Made by a program: the position numbers and the translations under genes
Notes under the pieces: generated by a model
What the model saw: the letters and a program-made list of their open reading frames with translations, nothing else
Databases searched by the model: none
Told to the model about the DNA's origin: nothing
NCBI GenBank assembly: GCA_964491605.1
Contig: CAZBGY010000003.1
Location: 1 to 64,000 of the forward strand
Direction: 5' to 3'
Origin: DRYS01 sp964491605
GTDB lineage: Archaea; Thermoproteota; CALKCG01; B24; DRYS01
Length of the DNA stretch: 64,000 nt
Shown: positions 36,396-45,564 of the stretch, piece after piece
Numbering within the stretch: position 1 is the first letter of the stretch
How the letters are laid out: every line of letters starts with the position of its first letter

Positions 36396-37099
36396 CCTGA
36401 AGATTCAGACGCTCTTCTCTCAGCTTTATACCTCTCTACAAACACGATCTCATCTATACTATCGATATACCTAGCTACATCCGTAGCGAAGCCTCTCTTA
36501 GCTAGCTGAACCCCCTCGGCGAGCTGTAGGTCGCTCGGAAGCTCTATCTCAACCCTCCGATCGGTTATCCTAATTACAGTCTTACCCATATCTATCCCTG
36601 GAAATCTACGTCGTAGTAGAGCTTCGATCTTCTCCTCGATACTCTCCAAAGTCTTCCTTAGAATCATCTTGTATACCAGAGTCTTACCTGCAAGAGGATG
36701 ATTGAAGTCCACTTGAACCCTCCCAGCTCCTACAGTTCTCACTATACCTACACGCCCATCAACTTCAACTCTATCCCCAACTTTAGGTCTAGAATCTTTA
36801 GGAAATCTTCTCAGCGGAATCATACGAATCTTAGATGGATCTCTAGGGCCGACCCCCTTCTCCGGTGGAACCTCTATAACTACTGGTTCACCGAGTTTAA
36901 GATTCGTTAAAGCTTCTTCGACACCTTTAACGACCCAGCCTTCACCGACGATTATTAACTTAGGCTCGTAAACCTCCCCAGCTCTATATATGCCTAGCTG
37001 CTTTGCATCCTCCTCCATCGTCGTCTCAACAGGTTCACCAGTCTCCTTAACAGTGACGGTATAGTCGAGTAGTATGAATGAACCTTTCCCGATAGACAT
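36392..37099 (-). CDS. FKBP-type peptidyl-prolyl isomerase (SlyD-like, archaeal long type)
   Basis: A 235-residue prolyl isomerase and chaperone. IGKGSFILLDYTVTVKETGE starts the FKBP domain. VVKGVEEALTNLKLGEPVVI (about 53-72) is the active-site core, interrupted by an IF (insert-in-flap) chaperone domain (VGDRVEVDGRVGIVRTVGAG, then VQVDFNHPLAGKTLVYKM, about 106-145). The C-terminal 80 residues are an archaeal addition. The protein acts in the cytoplasm on proline-limited folding. Confidence 0.92.
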   Translation of the reverse strand: MSIGKGSFILLDYTVTVKETGEPVETTMEEDAKQLGIYRAGEVYEPKLIIVGEGWVVKGVEEALTNLKLGEPVVIEVPPEKGVGPRDPSKIRMIPLRRFPKDSRPKVGDRVEVDGRVGIVRTVGAGRVQVDFNHPLAGKTLVYKMILRKTLESIEEKIEALLRRRFPGIDMGKTVIRITDRRVEIELPSDLQLAEGVQLAKRGFATDVARYIDSIDEIVFVERYKAERRASESSG

Positions 37100-37176
37100 A
37101 GCAACCCTCCTATCAACGAGTAGGAAGGGGATCTATCATAACCCTATAAACTTTACCGTTACTGGATGAAGCGATA

Positions 37177-38919
37177 TCATCCACCTATCCTTCTGAATAG
37201 AGATGAAAGTATGGATGCGGACATTTTAGGCTGCCTATCTCTAGTGAAGACACCCTTCCTATTTAGTATAGTCCTCCCAGGATTTTGCGGTGCTCGGAAA
37301 TCTGCGAAAACCCATACGTGTAGGCCTACGATGTAATCCTTTGTGGATAAGACCTCTATATACTTCTTAATAAGTTCGGCTTGATATTCCTCAGACCACA
37401 TCTGCGGTGGATCGCTATGCAACCCTATGATAGCATCTGCTCCGAACTCCGTTATGATTATCGGTTTACCCCGATATCTTCTGTGAATATCCTCCAGCTC
37501 TAGTAGCATGCTATCGATCCCCTTATCTATATCGCCCCAATGCGAGTACCATCCACGATAGAAGTTTAAGGAGATAACATCTACGTAATCTAAAGCTAGA
37601 TCCATAATCGTTTTATGGGATGCGAAGGTTAAAGGTCTAGATGGATCTACCTCTTTAAAATACGCGGATAATTTACCTATGAAATTAGCGACCTCAGGTA
37701 TATCGCTCGGAGGCTCGTTCATAATACTATACATTATCACAGATGGCCTATTCTTATGTTCGTTAATCATTTCCAGGATTACCTTCTTAGCCTTAGCTAG
37801 ATACTCATCGCTACTAAATAGCTTCGCTATACCATCCCTACCGAGTATACGATCTATACCTGAATAGCATAGTGGAGGTTCTAGTATAACTAGGAAGCCG
37901 TATTCATCAGCCATATCTAGATGATCGGAGGAATACGGATAATGCGATGTCCTGAATGAGTTAGCTCCGATCTTCTTCATGAGGTAGAAGTCTCTCACAA
38001 GAACTGGACCTGGTAAATTCTTACCGAAAACAGGGAAATCTTCATGCCTACCAAAGCCTTTAAGGAATACTGGATGATCGTTGATGTATATCCGGCCATC
38101 CTTAACCCTAATACTCCTAAAACCTATACGCTCGTATATAGAATCCTCTACGATACCATCAGAATATAACTCTACGATTAGATTGTAGAGGTTAGGCTCC
38201 TCGGGGCTCCAAGGCTTAACATCGCTGAATATCCTTTCATAAACGAATCTACCGGCTTCCACCCCGCTTACCATCTCCTCATGTATAATCATGGATAGAT
38301 CCTTACCGCCCAACGATATTTTCAGATCGATGGGCTTATCCGAAACTATAGTGATCGAAGCTTTCAAGTATCCGCTACCATCGGTATATACGGTTATATC
38401 GTCGATGTAACGTCTACCGGTGAATTCAAGGTATACAGGTCTATGTATACCTCCATAATTGAAGAAATCGAACGCGGATACATTGAGATTTAAAGCTGGG
38501 GGGAGATTCTCTATCGAAGGTGAATTATCAACCTTAACTATAAGCTTATTAAACCCGCCTATATTCAGCTTATCCAACCTATACTTAAACCTGGTGAACG
38601 ATCCTTCATGTTCTCCGATTAGAAACCCGTTGAGCCAGGCTTTAACCTTATAACCTGCACCTTCGAAGATAATCCACGGTATCCTACCCTCAAACTCTTT
38701 CCCTACATAAAAATCCTTCTGGTACCATGCTACACCGCTGAATTGATCCCAATCAGGATTCTGCTCATTCCAAGATGAAGGGACGTATACCAGATCATGG
38801 GAGTTGAATCCGTTAAACCATCCATCTCTCTCACCTACAAGATCCTTATCAATCCTAAACTTCCAAAATCCATCGAGGGATATCTTAGATCTGAACCAGG
38901 ATTTCACTTCCAAATACAC
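37177..38919 (-). CDS. Glycoside hydrolase family 2 (beta-glucuronidase/galactosidase-like)
   Basis: A 580-residue GH2 enzyme. A jelly-roll sugar-binding domain (SLDGFWKFRIDKD onward; WYQKDFYVG at about 65) is followed by an immunoglobulin-like domain and a TIM barrel. The acid/base Glu lies in VIMYSIMNEPPS (about 390-401) and the nucleophile Glu in PIIITEFGADAI (about 490). Its length is nearer beta-glucuronidase than long beta-galactosidases, but the substrate is not certain. There is no signal peptide, so it acts on imported sugars. It may work with the GH4 enzyme and sugar isomerase nearby. Confidence 0.9.
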   Translation of the reverse strand: MYLEVKSWFRSKISLDGFWKFRIDKDLVGERDGWFNGFNSHDLVYVPSSWNEQNPDWDQFSGVAWYQKDFYVGKEFEGRIPWIIFEGAGYKVKAWLNGFLIGEHEGSFTRFKYRLDKLNIGGFNKLIVKVDNSPSIENLPPALNLNVSAFDFFNYGGIHRPVYLEFTGRRYIDDITVYTDGSGYLKASITIVSDKPIDLKISLGGKDLSMIIHEEMVSGVEAGRFVYERIFSDVKPWSPEEPNLYNLIVELYSDGIVEDSIYERIGFRSIRVKDGRIYINDHPVFLKGFGRHEDFPVFGKNLPGPVLVRDFYLMKKIGANSFRTSHYPYSSDHLDMADEYGFLVILEPPLCYSGIDRILGRDGIAKLFSSDEYLAKAKKVILEMINEHKNRPSVIMYSIMNEPPSDIPEVANFIGKLSAYFKEVDPSRPLTFASHKTIMDLALDYVDVISLNFYRGWYSHWGDIDKGIDSMLLELEDIHRRYRGKPIIITEFGADAIIGLHSDPPQMWSEEYQAELIKKYIEVLSTKDYIVGLHVWVFADFRAPQNPGRTILNRKGVFTRDRQPKMSASILSSLFRRIGG

Positions 38920-39011
38920 CTAAACCATCTTAGCAGGCATCTTCCATTTTAAACCTTACGTCTACATGGAATGTTAACTGCATGAAATTAGGAAGCTCTA
39001 CGAACGATAAA

Positions 39012-39293
39012 CTACCATATAATATCGAAGGATTTATACTCTCCTTTATAGGGCTCCCAGAAGATCTCTACCTTAGATACTATAGCTCCTGGAGGACCCC
39101 TCTTACACCATTCAACCATCATCTTAACTTTATCCTCCTCACCTTCGATAACGGCTTCAACCCTACCGTCATATAGATTCCTAATCCAACCTTTAACTCC
39201 AAGTCTTAAAGCCTCCCTCCTAGCGTTAGCTCTGAAGAAAACTCCTTGAACCCTACCAGATATGAAGACGTGAGCTCTAACATATCTAGCCAT
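39012..39293 (-). CDS. acyP: Acylphosphatase
   Basis: A 93-residue small enzyme that hydrolyses acyl-phosphates. VRAHVFISGRVQGVFFRANARREA holds the phosphate-binding loop with the catalytic Arg (GRVQGVFFR). GVKGWIRNLYDGRVEAVIEG holds the catalytic Asn. Length is typical. Its start overlaps the stop of the upstream CooC-like gene by 8 bp on the minus strand. Confidence 0.95.
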   Translation of the reverse strand: MARYVRAHVFISGRVQGVFFRANARREALRLGVKGWIRNLYDGRVEAVIEGEEDKVKMMVEWCKRGPPGAIVSKVEIFWEPYKGEYKSFDIIW

Positions 39294-40103
39294 AGCCTAC
39301 ACCGCCCTCGATTAGATCTCTTACTCTATCCTTAAGGTTTTTCAAGGCCTCAGCAGCTATAGAGTTCGGTGCATAATCTAGCAGCGGTACTCCAAGCCTC
39401 TCAGCTTCTACGACCGATCTATCAAATGGTATAGCAGCTATAATCGGTGATTCGAGGGAATACTCTATACTCTCGATATCTACATCCTCGGTAACCTTAT
39501 TCACGATATAGCTTACCTTTTTCAACCCTAGATCTAAAGCAAGTTTAGCTATCCTTCTACAAGTATCTATGGATTGAGATGTAGGCTCAGCTACCGATAG
39601 TAGTAGGTCTACAGCTTCCACAGTACCACGTCCTAAAGGTTCGAGGCCTGCTTCAAGATCCACTACTACAGCTTCATCTCTAGATAGCAGTATATAGGAT
39701 AGTAGGGCTCTTAGTAGGGCGTTAGCTGGGCACATACACCCTGACCCACCATACCTTATAGTCCCAAGTCTAACAAGTATAACATCGTCCATACCCTTCA
39801 CACCGTAACGTTCGATTATATCATCGACTCTAGGTGTTAGTAGGAGGAAGCCTGAACCGATATTAGTCCTCTCATCTATAAGCTTGGAATCTTCGAGTAT
39901 TGGTTTAACGACTTCAACCCTTCCGCTATCTATCCCAAGCTGTCGATGGAGATTCATAGCTGGATCAGCATCTATAGCTAAGACCTTATAGCCATCCCTA
40001 GATAAGAGTCTAGCTAGGGATCCGGCAATCAGAGTTTTACCTACGCCACCCTTCCCGGCTACGGCTATCTTAAACCCTCTGATACCGTTAACCCCCTATA
40101 CAT
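39286..40103 (-). CDS. CooC/MinD-like nickel-insertion ATPase, 5' end frameshifted in a G-run
   Basis: A P-loop ATPase of the CooC type. Coding from the right: GFKIAVAGKGGVGKTLIAGS (deviant Walker A), then KVLAIDADPAMNLHRQLG, VDLEAGLEPLGRGTVEAVD and VSYIVNKVTED. The conserved frame has no ATG, GTG or TTG before the Walker A, and only ATG 39957 inside. An ATG at 40103 lies in another frame, about 20 nt behind a TATA-like ataaaa. Adding one G to the run of five (plus-strand C5 at 40092-40096) joins them as MYRGVNGIRGFKIAVAG, 272 residues. It may serve CO dehydrogenase or hydrogenase maturation. The break is probably a read error or a recent indel. Confidence 0.75.
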
Positions 40104-40172
40104 ACTCCAAACTTAGTCCTCGATAAAAGATTAGATTTTATTATAGCTCGATAACCTTTATCAGGAGAGGAT

Positions 40173-41021
40173 ATGCGTGGTAGCATGGTCGTAGTAGGTT
40201 TAGGAGAAGTAGGTGGGGCTCTATATAGGGTTATAGGTGGATCACGCATAGGATTCAAGCTTTACGGATACGATATGGATCCATCTAAAAGCGTGGACAG
40301 GCTTGACGATATACCTACGCCTATAGATTATCTGCATATAGCCTTCCCATATACTGGAAGCTCACCGTTTATAGAGGCCGTATCCACCTATGTCAAGCGA
40401 TTCAAACCTAAACTTACGATAGTGCATTCGACCGTTGCACCTGGGACTACGAGGATCCTACAAGATAGGCTAGATACGCTTATAGCATACTCGCCGGTTA
40501 GGGGTATACACCCGCATCTAGAGAGGCATCTTAGATTCTGGGTTAAATGGATTTCAGCCGTTAAACCTGAAGCTTTAGATGAGGGCAAAAGACATCTCGA
40601 GGATCTAGGCTTCAGGGTTAAGTGTATCGATAAACCAGAGACGCTGGAGCTAGCTAAACTATTCGAAACCATATACCGGGCAGCTTTAATAGCTACATGG
40701 CAGGAGATGCATAGGATAGCGGTAAAGCTTAACGGCGATATAATGGGTATAACCGAGTTCATCGCGGAAGTCCATGAAGTCTTAGGGGATAGACCAATCT
40801 ACTATCCAGACGTTATAAGGGGTCACTGCCTAATACCTAATACGAAGATACTCTTAGAACAGGTGGATTCACCGCTACTCAGATTCATACTGGAGTCTAA
40901 CAATCTCAGAGAAGTTGAGCTTAAAGATCCTAGGATAGCTGAAGAAACATATTTGGTGAAGAGTATATGGAGTAGATTCAGGAAGGCATGGTACTACGAA
41001 GGAGATGCCGCAGGGAGGTAG
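40173..41021 (+). CDS. NAD-binding UDP-glucose/6PGDH-type dehydrogenase-like protein
   Basis: A 282-residue protein. The N-terminal Rossmann fold reads MVVVGLGEVGGALYRVIGG. Residues about 85-100 (TIVHSTVAPGTTRILQD) resemble the UDP-sugar/GDP-mannose dehydrogenase family, and a 6PGDH-like helical part follows (ETLELAKLFETIYRAALIAT, about 150-169). It lacks the usual C-terminal UDP-binding third, so it is shorter than true UDP-glucose dehydrogenases. It is followed 25 nt later by a flippase gene, which suggests a role in surface polysaccharide synthesis. Confidence 0.7.
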   Translation: MRGSMVVVGLGEVGGALYRVIGGSRIGFKLYGYDMDPSKSVDRLDDIPTPIDYLHIAFPYTGSSPFIEAVSTYVKRFKPKLTIVHSTVAPGTTRILQDRLDTLIAYSPVRGIHPHLERHLRFWVKWISAVKPEALDEGKRHLEDLGFRVKCIDKPETLELAKLFETIYRAALIATWQEMHRIAVKLNGDIMGITEFIAEVHEVLGDRPIYYPDVIRGHCLIPNTKILLEQVDSPLLRFILESNNLREVELKDPRIAEETYLVKSIWSRFRKAWYYEGDAAGR

Positions 41022-41045
41022 AATGAAGCTAGAAGGTGCTATGGG

Positions 41046-42575
41046 ATGGAGGGAGATAGCAGTAGGCCTAGTATTAGGCTTAGGTATGCAGGCTTACTAC
41101 TCTTCATATCTAGAATCTATAGTCTACTCATAGGTCTATTATTCACGGTGATAGCTACTAGGAGACTTACAGTCGATGAATTCGGTTTATGGAGCTATAT
41201 ATCGACTATATCTGGGTATTGGATGCTTCCACTCAGCTTCATAGGATACTGGATCGTAAGATTCACAGCTAGAGGTGAACGTACCGGAGCTACAGCAGTA
41301 TTCGTAAGCTCGATCATATCGTTGATCACTCCGCTGCTATTCCTCCTATCCTCCCGTATGATTTTCGAATCGATCGATGTAGACTACCTAGTATTAATCC
41401 TAGTATCGGTGGAGTTAGCTATCATAGGTATATCATCATCGTTCGATTGGATAGCTCAAGGGTTAAAACCTGAGATACTAGCTTTCGCTTCGATAGTTTT
41501 CGAGACGGCTAAGCTTCTATCGGTATCCATACTAGTAGCTATGATGAGACTGGGATTAGTCGGTATCGTACTAACCGTATCTATAGGCTATGCGGCTAGG
41601 GCTATGATGACGTATGGAGCTGTTAAACGGTTTATATCAGGATCATCTATGGATACCAAACTTATTAAACGCATCTTTAGGGGTATATGGCTACCTATCT
41701 ATGGATCGATACCTTCGATTATCTCGTCGATGGACGCTATACTTTTAGTGCATATGACTGGGGCGACCGATAGTCTAGCATTCATATCAGCTATAAGGAC
41801 TGTAGGCTCACCTATAGGATTAAGCTTAGTTATATCGACAGCTCTATACCCCAAACTTCTAGCTGAAGGTCGACTGGAAGATGCTGAGGAAGCTGCTAAG
41901 CTGATATACATGCTATCTATACCATCGTCTATAGGCATCGTACTACTGGCACCATACCTACTCTCGATACTTAGATCAGATTATACCATAGTATTCATAC
42001 CCCTATCAGTATACGCTATACTTCAGCTGATCTCTATAGCTTCTAGTTTAGCTATGACGATAGCTTCAGGCTTGGAGAGAGTCGATCTAGATGAAGATGC
42101 AAACTTCAGAGATTATGCCAGAAGCAAGTTATTTAAGGTTGCTAATATGAGTACGGTGTCGTCGCTAATATATGTGGGAGTCCTAGCATGCCTACTATAC
42201 CTCCAGAAAGATTCATGGTTATCTAAGATGCAGCCATCGATCTCTATAGCTTTTGCGTGGATAGTATCGGTTACTGCATCGACGATATTCTCGTTGATAT
42301 ATGCGTATAGGATGCTTCTCGGAGGCTTAGAACGTGTGAGGATTCCGTGGACTTCGATAGCTAGATATATGTTAGCATCGATCGCTATGGCTATACCAGT
42401 ATACATGCTTAGACCTAAAGTTGTCTATGTGGAGGTATTACCGCTTCTAAGGAGTATAGCTCCACCGATACTCTCAGGTGCATCCGTATACTTCGCTGCA
42501 CTATACCTGTTAGATCCATGGTTTAGGAGACTATTATCAAGGCTTATATTCATGGTAACTAGGAGGTTCTCCTAA
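41046..42575 (+). CDS. Polysaccharide flippase (Wzx/MVF-type membrane protein)
   Basis: A 509-residue polytopic protein with about 14 hydrophobic segments. The N-terminal part is ISRIYSLLIGLLFTVIATRR followed by LTVDEFGLWSYISTISGYW, a hallmark of the polysaccharide exporter (PST) branch of the MOP superfamily. It likely moves lipid-linked sugars to the outer face of the membrane. It is coupled to the NAD-dependent dehydrogenase-like gene upstream. Confidence 0.85.
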   Translation: MEGDSSRPSIRLRYAGLLLFISRIYSLLIGLLFTVIATRRLTVDEFGLWSYISTISGYWMLPLSFIGYWIVRFTARGERTGATAVFVSSIISLITPLLFLLSSRMIFESIDVDYLVLILVSVELAIIGISSSFDWIAQGLKPEILAFASIVFETAKLLSVSILVAMMRLGLVGIVLTVSIGYAARAMMTYGAVKRFISGSSMDTKLIKRIFRGIWLPIYGSIPSIISSMDAILLVHMTGATDSLAFISAIRTVGSPIGLSLVISTALYPKLLAEGRLEDAEEAAKLIYMLSIPSSIGIVLLAPYLLSILRSDYTIVFIPLSVYAILQLISIASSLAMTIASGLERVDLDEDANFRDYARSKLFKVANMSTVSSLIYVGVLACLLYLQKDSWLSKMQPSISIAFAWIVSVTASTIFSLIYAYRMLLGGLERVRIPWTSIARYMLASIAMAIPVYMLRPKVVYVEVLPLLRSIAPPILSGASVYFAALYLLDPWFRRLLSRLIFMVTRRFS

Positions 42576-42886
42576 GATCAACTTCGTTATGGATGTATAT
42601 GGATAGGGTTCTGAGTAGCCTAGTCTTCAGTGGGTGTACATAGCTCTGAGGATTTATAGGTAAGCGTCAGACGGTTGATCCATCTTCATATATCTGCTAA
42701 GGCTGAACTCATCATCCGCAAAGATAAATCTACCATTTCTCGATGGCTATAAGCTTATCGAGGTTATCTTCTCACGCTTCATCTATCTCTTATAGCTTCA
42801 TACATCCATAAGCTATACACTTAAGAGTCGGACGATACGACGAACATTTAAGCTTTTACGAATCTTAAAAGTTAGTTGGTGGAAGT
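42576..42886. other. Intergenic region with two hairpins upstream of ahcY
   Basis: There is no gene in these 311 bp. Two hairpins are visible: CTCGAT/ATCGAG (42739-42762) and an 8-bp perfect TATAGCTT/AAGCTATA (42791-42817, loop of 11). They lie before the probable TATA box of ahcY (catttaag, about 42,845-42,852), so they are not in its leader. Possible roles are a terminator of the flippase unit or an operator. Confidence 0.35.
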
Positions 42887-44137
42887 ATGTCTAAGGTTAG
42901 AGATTTAGGGCTGGCTTCAGAGGGGAGGCTTAAAGTCGAATGGGCTGAAGTACATATGCCTGTCCTTATGAAGATAAGAGAAGCCTTCCTAGAAGAGAAA
43001 CCTCTAAAAGGGGTTACGGTAGGAGCTTGCCTCCATGTAACTAAGGAGACGGCTGTACTTGTTAAAACACTTATAGCCGGAGGAGCTAAGGTAGCTCTAT
43101 GCTCATCCAACCCGCTTAGCTGTCAGGATGATGTAGCCGCAGCTTTAGCGTTAGATGGGATACACGTGTATGCATGGAGAGGACAGAGTAAGGATGAATA
43201 TTACAAGTCGATAGATGATGTGTTAAGCTACAATCCCGATATACTACTCGATGATGGTGCGGATCTGATAGTTACGATGCATAGGAGACATCCTGAACTC
43301 TTAGAAACCTGTATAGGTGGATGCGAGGAAACTACTACCGGTGTGTATAGGCTTAGAGCGATGGAGGTAAGGGGGGAGCTTAAGATACCTGTTATAGCGG
43401 TTAATAATGCTGAGACTAAATGGGATTTCGATAATGTCTACGGTACTGGTCAGAGCACATTGGATGGTGTGATGAGAGCTACCAATATCCTGTTAGCTGG
43501 TAAGAAAGTTGTCGTAGCTGGATATGGACATTGCGGTAGAGGTATAGCCTGGAGGGCTAGGGGTATGGGTGCTCATGTGATAGTAACAGAGGTCGATCCA
43601 GTTAAAGCATTGAAGGCTGTTATGGATGGGTTCCATGTTATGCCTATGAGCGAGGCGGCTCCTATAGGCGATATATTCATAACGGCTACGGGGAATAGGG
43701 ATGTAGTAAGGGCTGAGCATATGGAGGCCATGAAGGATGGGGCTATACTATGTAACGCGGGGCATTTCGATGTAGAGATTTCGGTTGGAGATTTGGAGAG
43801 GATATCTGTATCTAAGCGTAGGGTTAAACCCTATGTGGATGAGTATAGACTTAGGGATGGCAGGAGGCTATACCTACTAGCTGAGGGGAGGCTTGTAAAC
43901 CTTGTAGCGGCTGAGGGGCATCCGAGCGAGGTTATGGATATGTCATTCTCGAATCAAGCTTTATGCGTAAAGTATCTAATCGAGAATAGGGGTAAGCTTA
44001 AACCTAGCGTATACGATGTACCTTCGGAGATAGATAGAGCTGTAGCGAAACTTAAACTAGAGACTTTAGGTGTAAGGATAGATAGCCTTACGGATGAGCA
44101 GATAGCGTATTTATCGAGCTTCGAGTATGGTACATAG
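42887..44137 (+). CDS. ahcY: Adenosylhomocysteinase
   Basis: A 416-residue SAH hydrolase that splits S-adenosylhomocysteine to adenosine and homocysteine, removing the inhibitor left by methyltransferases. GACLHVTKETAVLVKTLIAG, DDGADLIVTMHRRHPE, GGCEETTTGVYRLRAM and NNAETKWDFDNVYGTGQS carry the substrate and lysine sites. VVVAGYGHCGRGIAWRARG binds NAD. The C-terminal eukaryotic NAD-contact tail is absent, as in archaea. thiL follows 2 nt later, so the two are co-translated. Confidence 0.97.
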   Translation: MSKVRDLGLASEGRLKVEWAEVHMPVLMKIREAFLEEKPLKGVTVGACLHVTKETAVLVKTLIAGGAKVALCSSNPLSCQDDVAAALALDGIHVYAWRGQSKDEYYKSIDDVLSYNPDILLDDGADLIVTMHRRHPELLETCIGGCEETTTGVYRLRAMEVRGELKIPVIAVNNAETKWDFDNVYGTGQSTLDGVMRATNILLAGKKVVVAGYGHCGRGIAWRARGMGAHVIVTEVDPVKALKAVMDGFHVMPMSEAAPIGDIFITATGNRDVVRAEHMEAMKDGAILCNAGHFDVEISVGDLERISVSKRRVKPYVDEYRLRDGRRLYLLAEGRLVNLVAAEGHPSEVMDMSFSNQALCVKYLIENRGKLKPSVYDVPSEIDRAVAKLKLETLGVRIDSLTDEQIAYLSSFEYGT

Positions 44138-44139
44138 CT

Positions 44140-45129
44140 ATGAAGCTATCAGATGTAGGTGAGAGGAAGCTTATAGAGATTATATCATCCATCCTGAAGC
44201 AGGATCCGGATGAGATCTTAGGCTTAGGCATAGACGATGCTGCAGCTAAACCTGTGTATAGGGATCTATGCATAGTTATGCATACGGATGTATTTGTCGA
44301 ATCGACAGATAAGCTTCCAAATCAAAGCTATAGAAATCTAGCTTGGAAGGCTGTAACCGCTAATGTATCTGATATAGCGGCTAAAGGTGCTAAGCCATAC
44401 GCGATACTCTCAGCTATAGGAATACCTGAAACGTACGATCTAGATATTTTCGAGGAATTGATAATAGGGTTAAATGATGCTTCATCTGAATATGGATGCT
44501 ACGTAGTCGGAGGAGATTTAACCTCGTCTAGGGAACTATTCGTAGCTATAACAATCCTAGGGTTAGCCCATAGGGATAGGATTATAGGTAGGAGGGGGGC
44601 TAAACCCGGAGACATAGTATGTCTTACAGGTGAGATCGGCTATACAGCGTTAGCATATAAGATACTATTCGATGGATGGTATGTAAACGGAGATATTAAA
44701 TATAAAGTCCTCGAGAGGGTCTACAAGCCTAAAGCACGGTTAGATGAAGGGTTAACCTTAGCATCGACTGGAGCCATATCTAGCTGCATGGATGTAAGCG
44801 ATGGGTTAGCTGTATCCTTGAATACGCTTGCGGAAATCAATCGTGTATCGATCATAATCGATGATATACCTGTACCGATGGAAGTTTCATCGATAATCGA
44901 GGGGTATGGTATGGATCCTAAATATACTGTGCTATATGAGGGGGGAGAGGAATACGAGCTTCTATTCACAGTTAAACCTAGCGAGTTGAAACTAGTCGAG
45001 GAGGCGTTATCTAGGCTTGGATCAAGATTTAGCATTATAGGACGCGTAGCAGAGGGGCGCGGTGTTTACCTATCCTCTGGAGTAAGGATTGAAGCTAGAG
45101 GATGGCAGCACTTCTTTCGATGGAGGTAG
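44140..45129 (+). CDS. thiL: Thiamine-monophosphate kinase
   Basis: A 329-residue ThiL that phosphorylates thiamine monophosphate to the active diphosphate. GLGIDDAAAKPVYRDLCIVM and MHTDVFVESTDK (about 25-55) carry the metal-binding Asp residues. NLAWKAVTANVSDIAAKGAK (about 69-88) is the ATP/Mg region. GGDLTSSRELFVAITILG and SCMDVSDGLAVSLN follow the ThiL pattern. It is translationally close to ahcY. No other thiamine gene is in the window. Confidence 0.94.
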   Translation: MKLSDVGERKLIEIISSILKQDPDEILGLGIDDAAAKPVYRDLCIVMHTDVFVESTDKLPNQSYRNLAWKAVTANVSDIAAKGAKPYAILSAIGIPETYDLDIFEELIIGLNDASSEYGCYVVGGDLTSSRELFVAITILGLAHRDRIIGRRGAKPGDIVCLTGEIGYTALAYKILFDGWYVNGDIKYKVLERVYKPKARLDEGLTLASTGAISSCMDVSDGLAVSLNTLAEINRVSIIIDDIPVPMEVSSIIEGYGMDPKYTVLYEGGEEYELLFTVKPSELKLVEEALSRLGSRFSIIGRVAEGRGVYLSSGVRIEARGWQHFFRWR

Positions 45130-45138
45130 TATCCAGGT

Positions 45139-45552
45139 CTATTTTCTAGGAACTCTTACTTCTAATACATTCCTATAACATGTTATCGAAGCTCTACTAG
45201 GATCTACGGGTACGGGTATATCTATACGTATATGGTATTTCTTGAACCTACCGCTCCTATGAGTAACTCTCAGAGAACTGAAATCTAACGTACGTTGAAG
45301 ATTAGCTTCTATCTCTACGGTATTTTCATCTACGAACCTTACACGAGCACTCTCACTATCGGCGCAAGGTATATCGACCGTTATCACAACCTCTCTAGGT
45401 TCTACGTAGACGTTAGCTAACGGCTCTATAGCTTCTGATGATGGATGCCAGAGGTTCCTCTCCTCCACCTCTGCTAGATAATCCTCTATGATCCCCTCCA
45501 ACCTACTCATGTACTCTTCGATTATATCCGTTAACCTCCTACGCTTACTCAT
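45139..45552 (-). CDS. Small heat-shock protein-like (Hsp20/alpha-crystallin domain)
   Basis: A 137-residue protein with a charged helical N-terminus (about 1-45) and a single alpha-crystallin/p23-like beta-sandwich (NVYVEPREVVITVDIPCADS to SRASITCYRNVLEVRVPRK). It lacks the typical I-x-I tail, so it is probably an Hsp20-related rather than a classical oligomeric sHsp. It is 12 nt from the PAC2 gene and likely in the same operon as that proteasome-assembly factor, which fits protein quality control. Confidence 0.75.
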   Translation of the reverse strand: MSKRRRLTDIIEEYMSRLEGIIEDYLAEVEERNLWHPSSEAIEPLANVYVEPREVVITVDIPCADSESARVRFVDENTVEIEANLQRTLDFSSLRVTHRSGRFKKYHIRIDIPVPVDPSRASITCYRNVLEVRVPRK

Positions 45553-45564
45553 GCGCTACACCCC

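Noticed and set aside
40070..40103. A BHB intron at the 5' end of the CooC-like gene
   Set aside because: The 30-nt stretch has almost no C and cannot form the necessary helices. A one-base change in the G-run explains the frame better.
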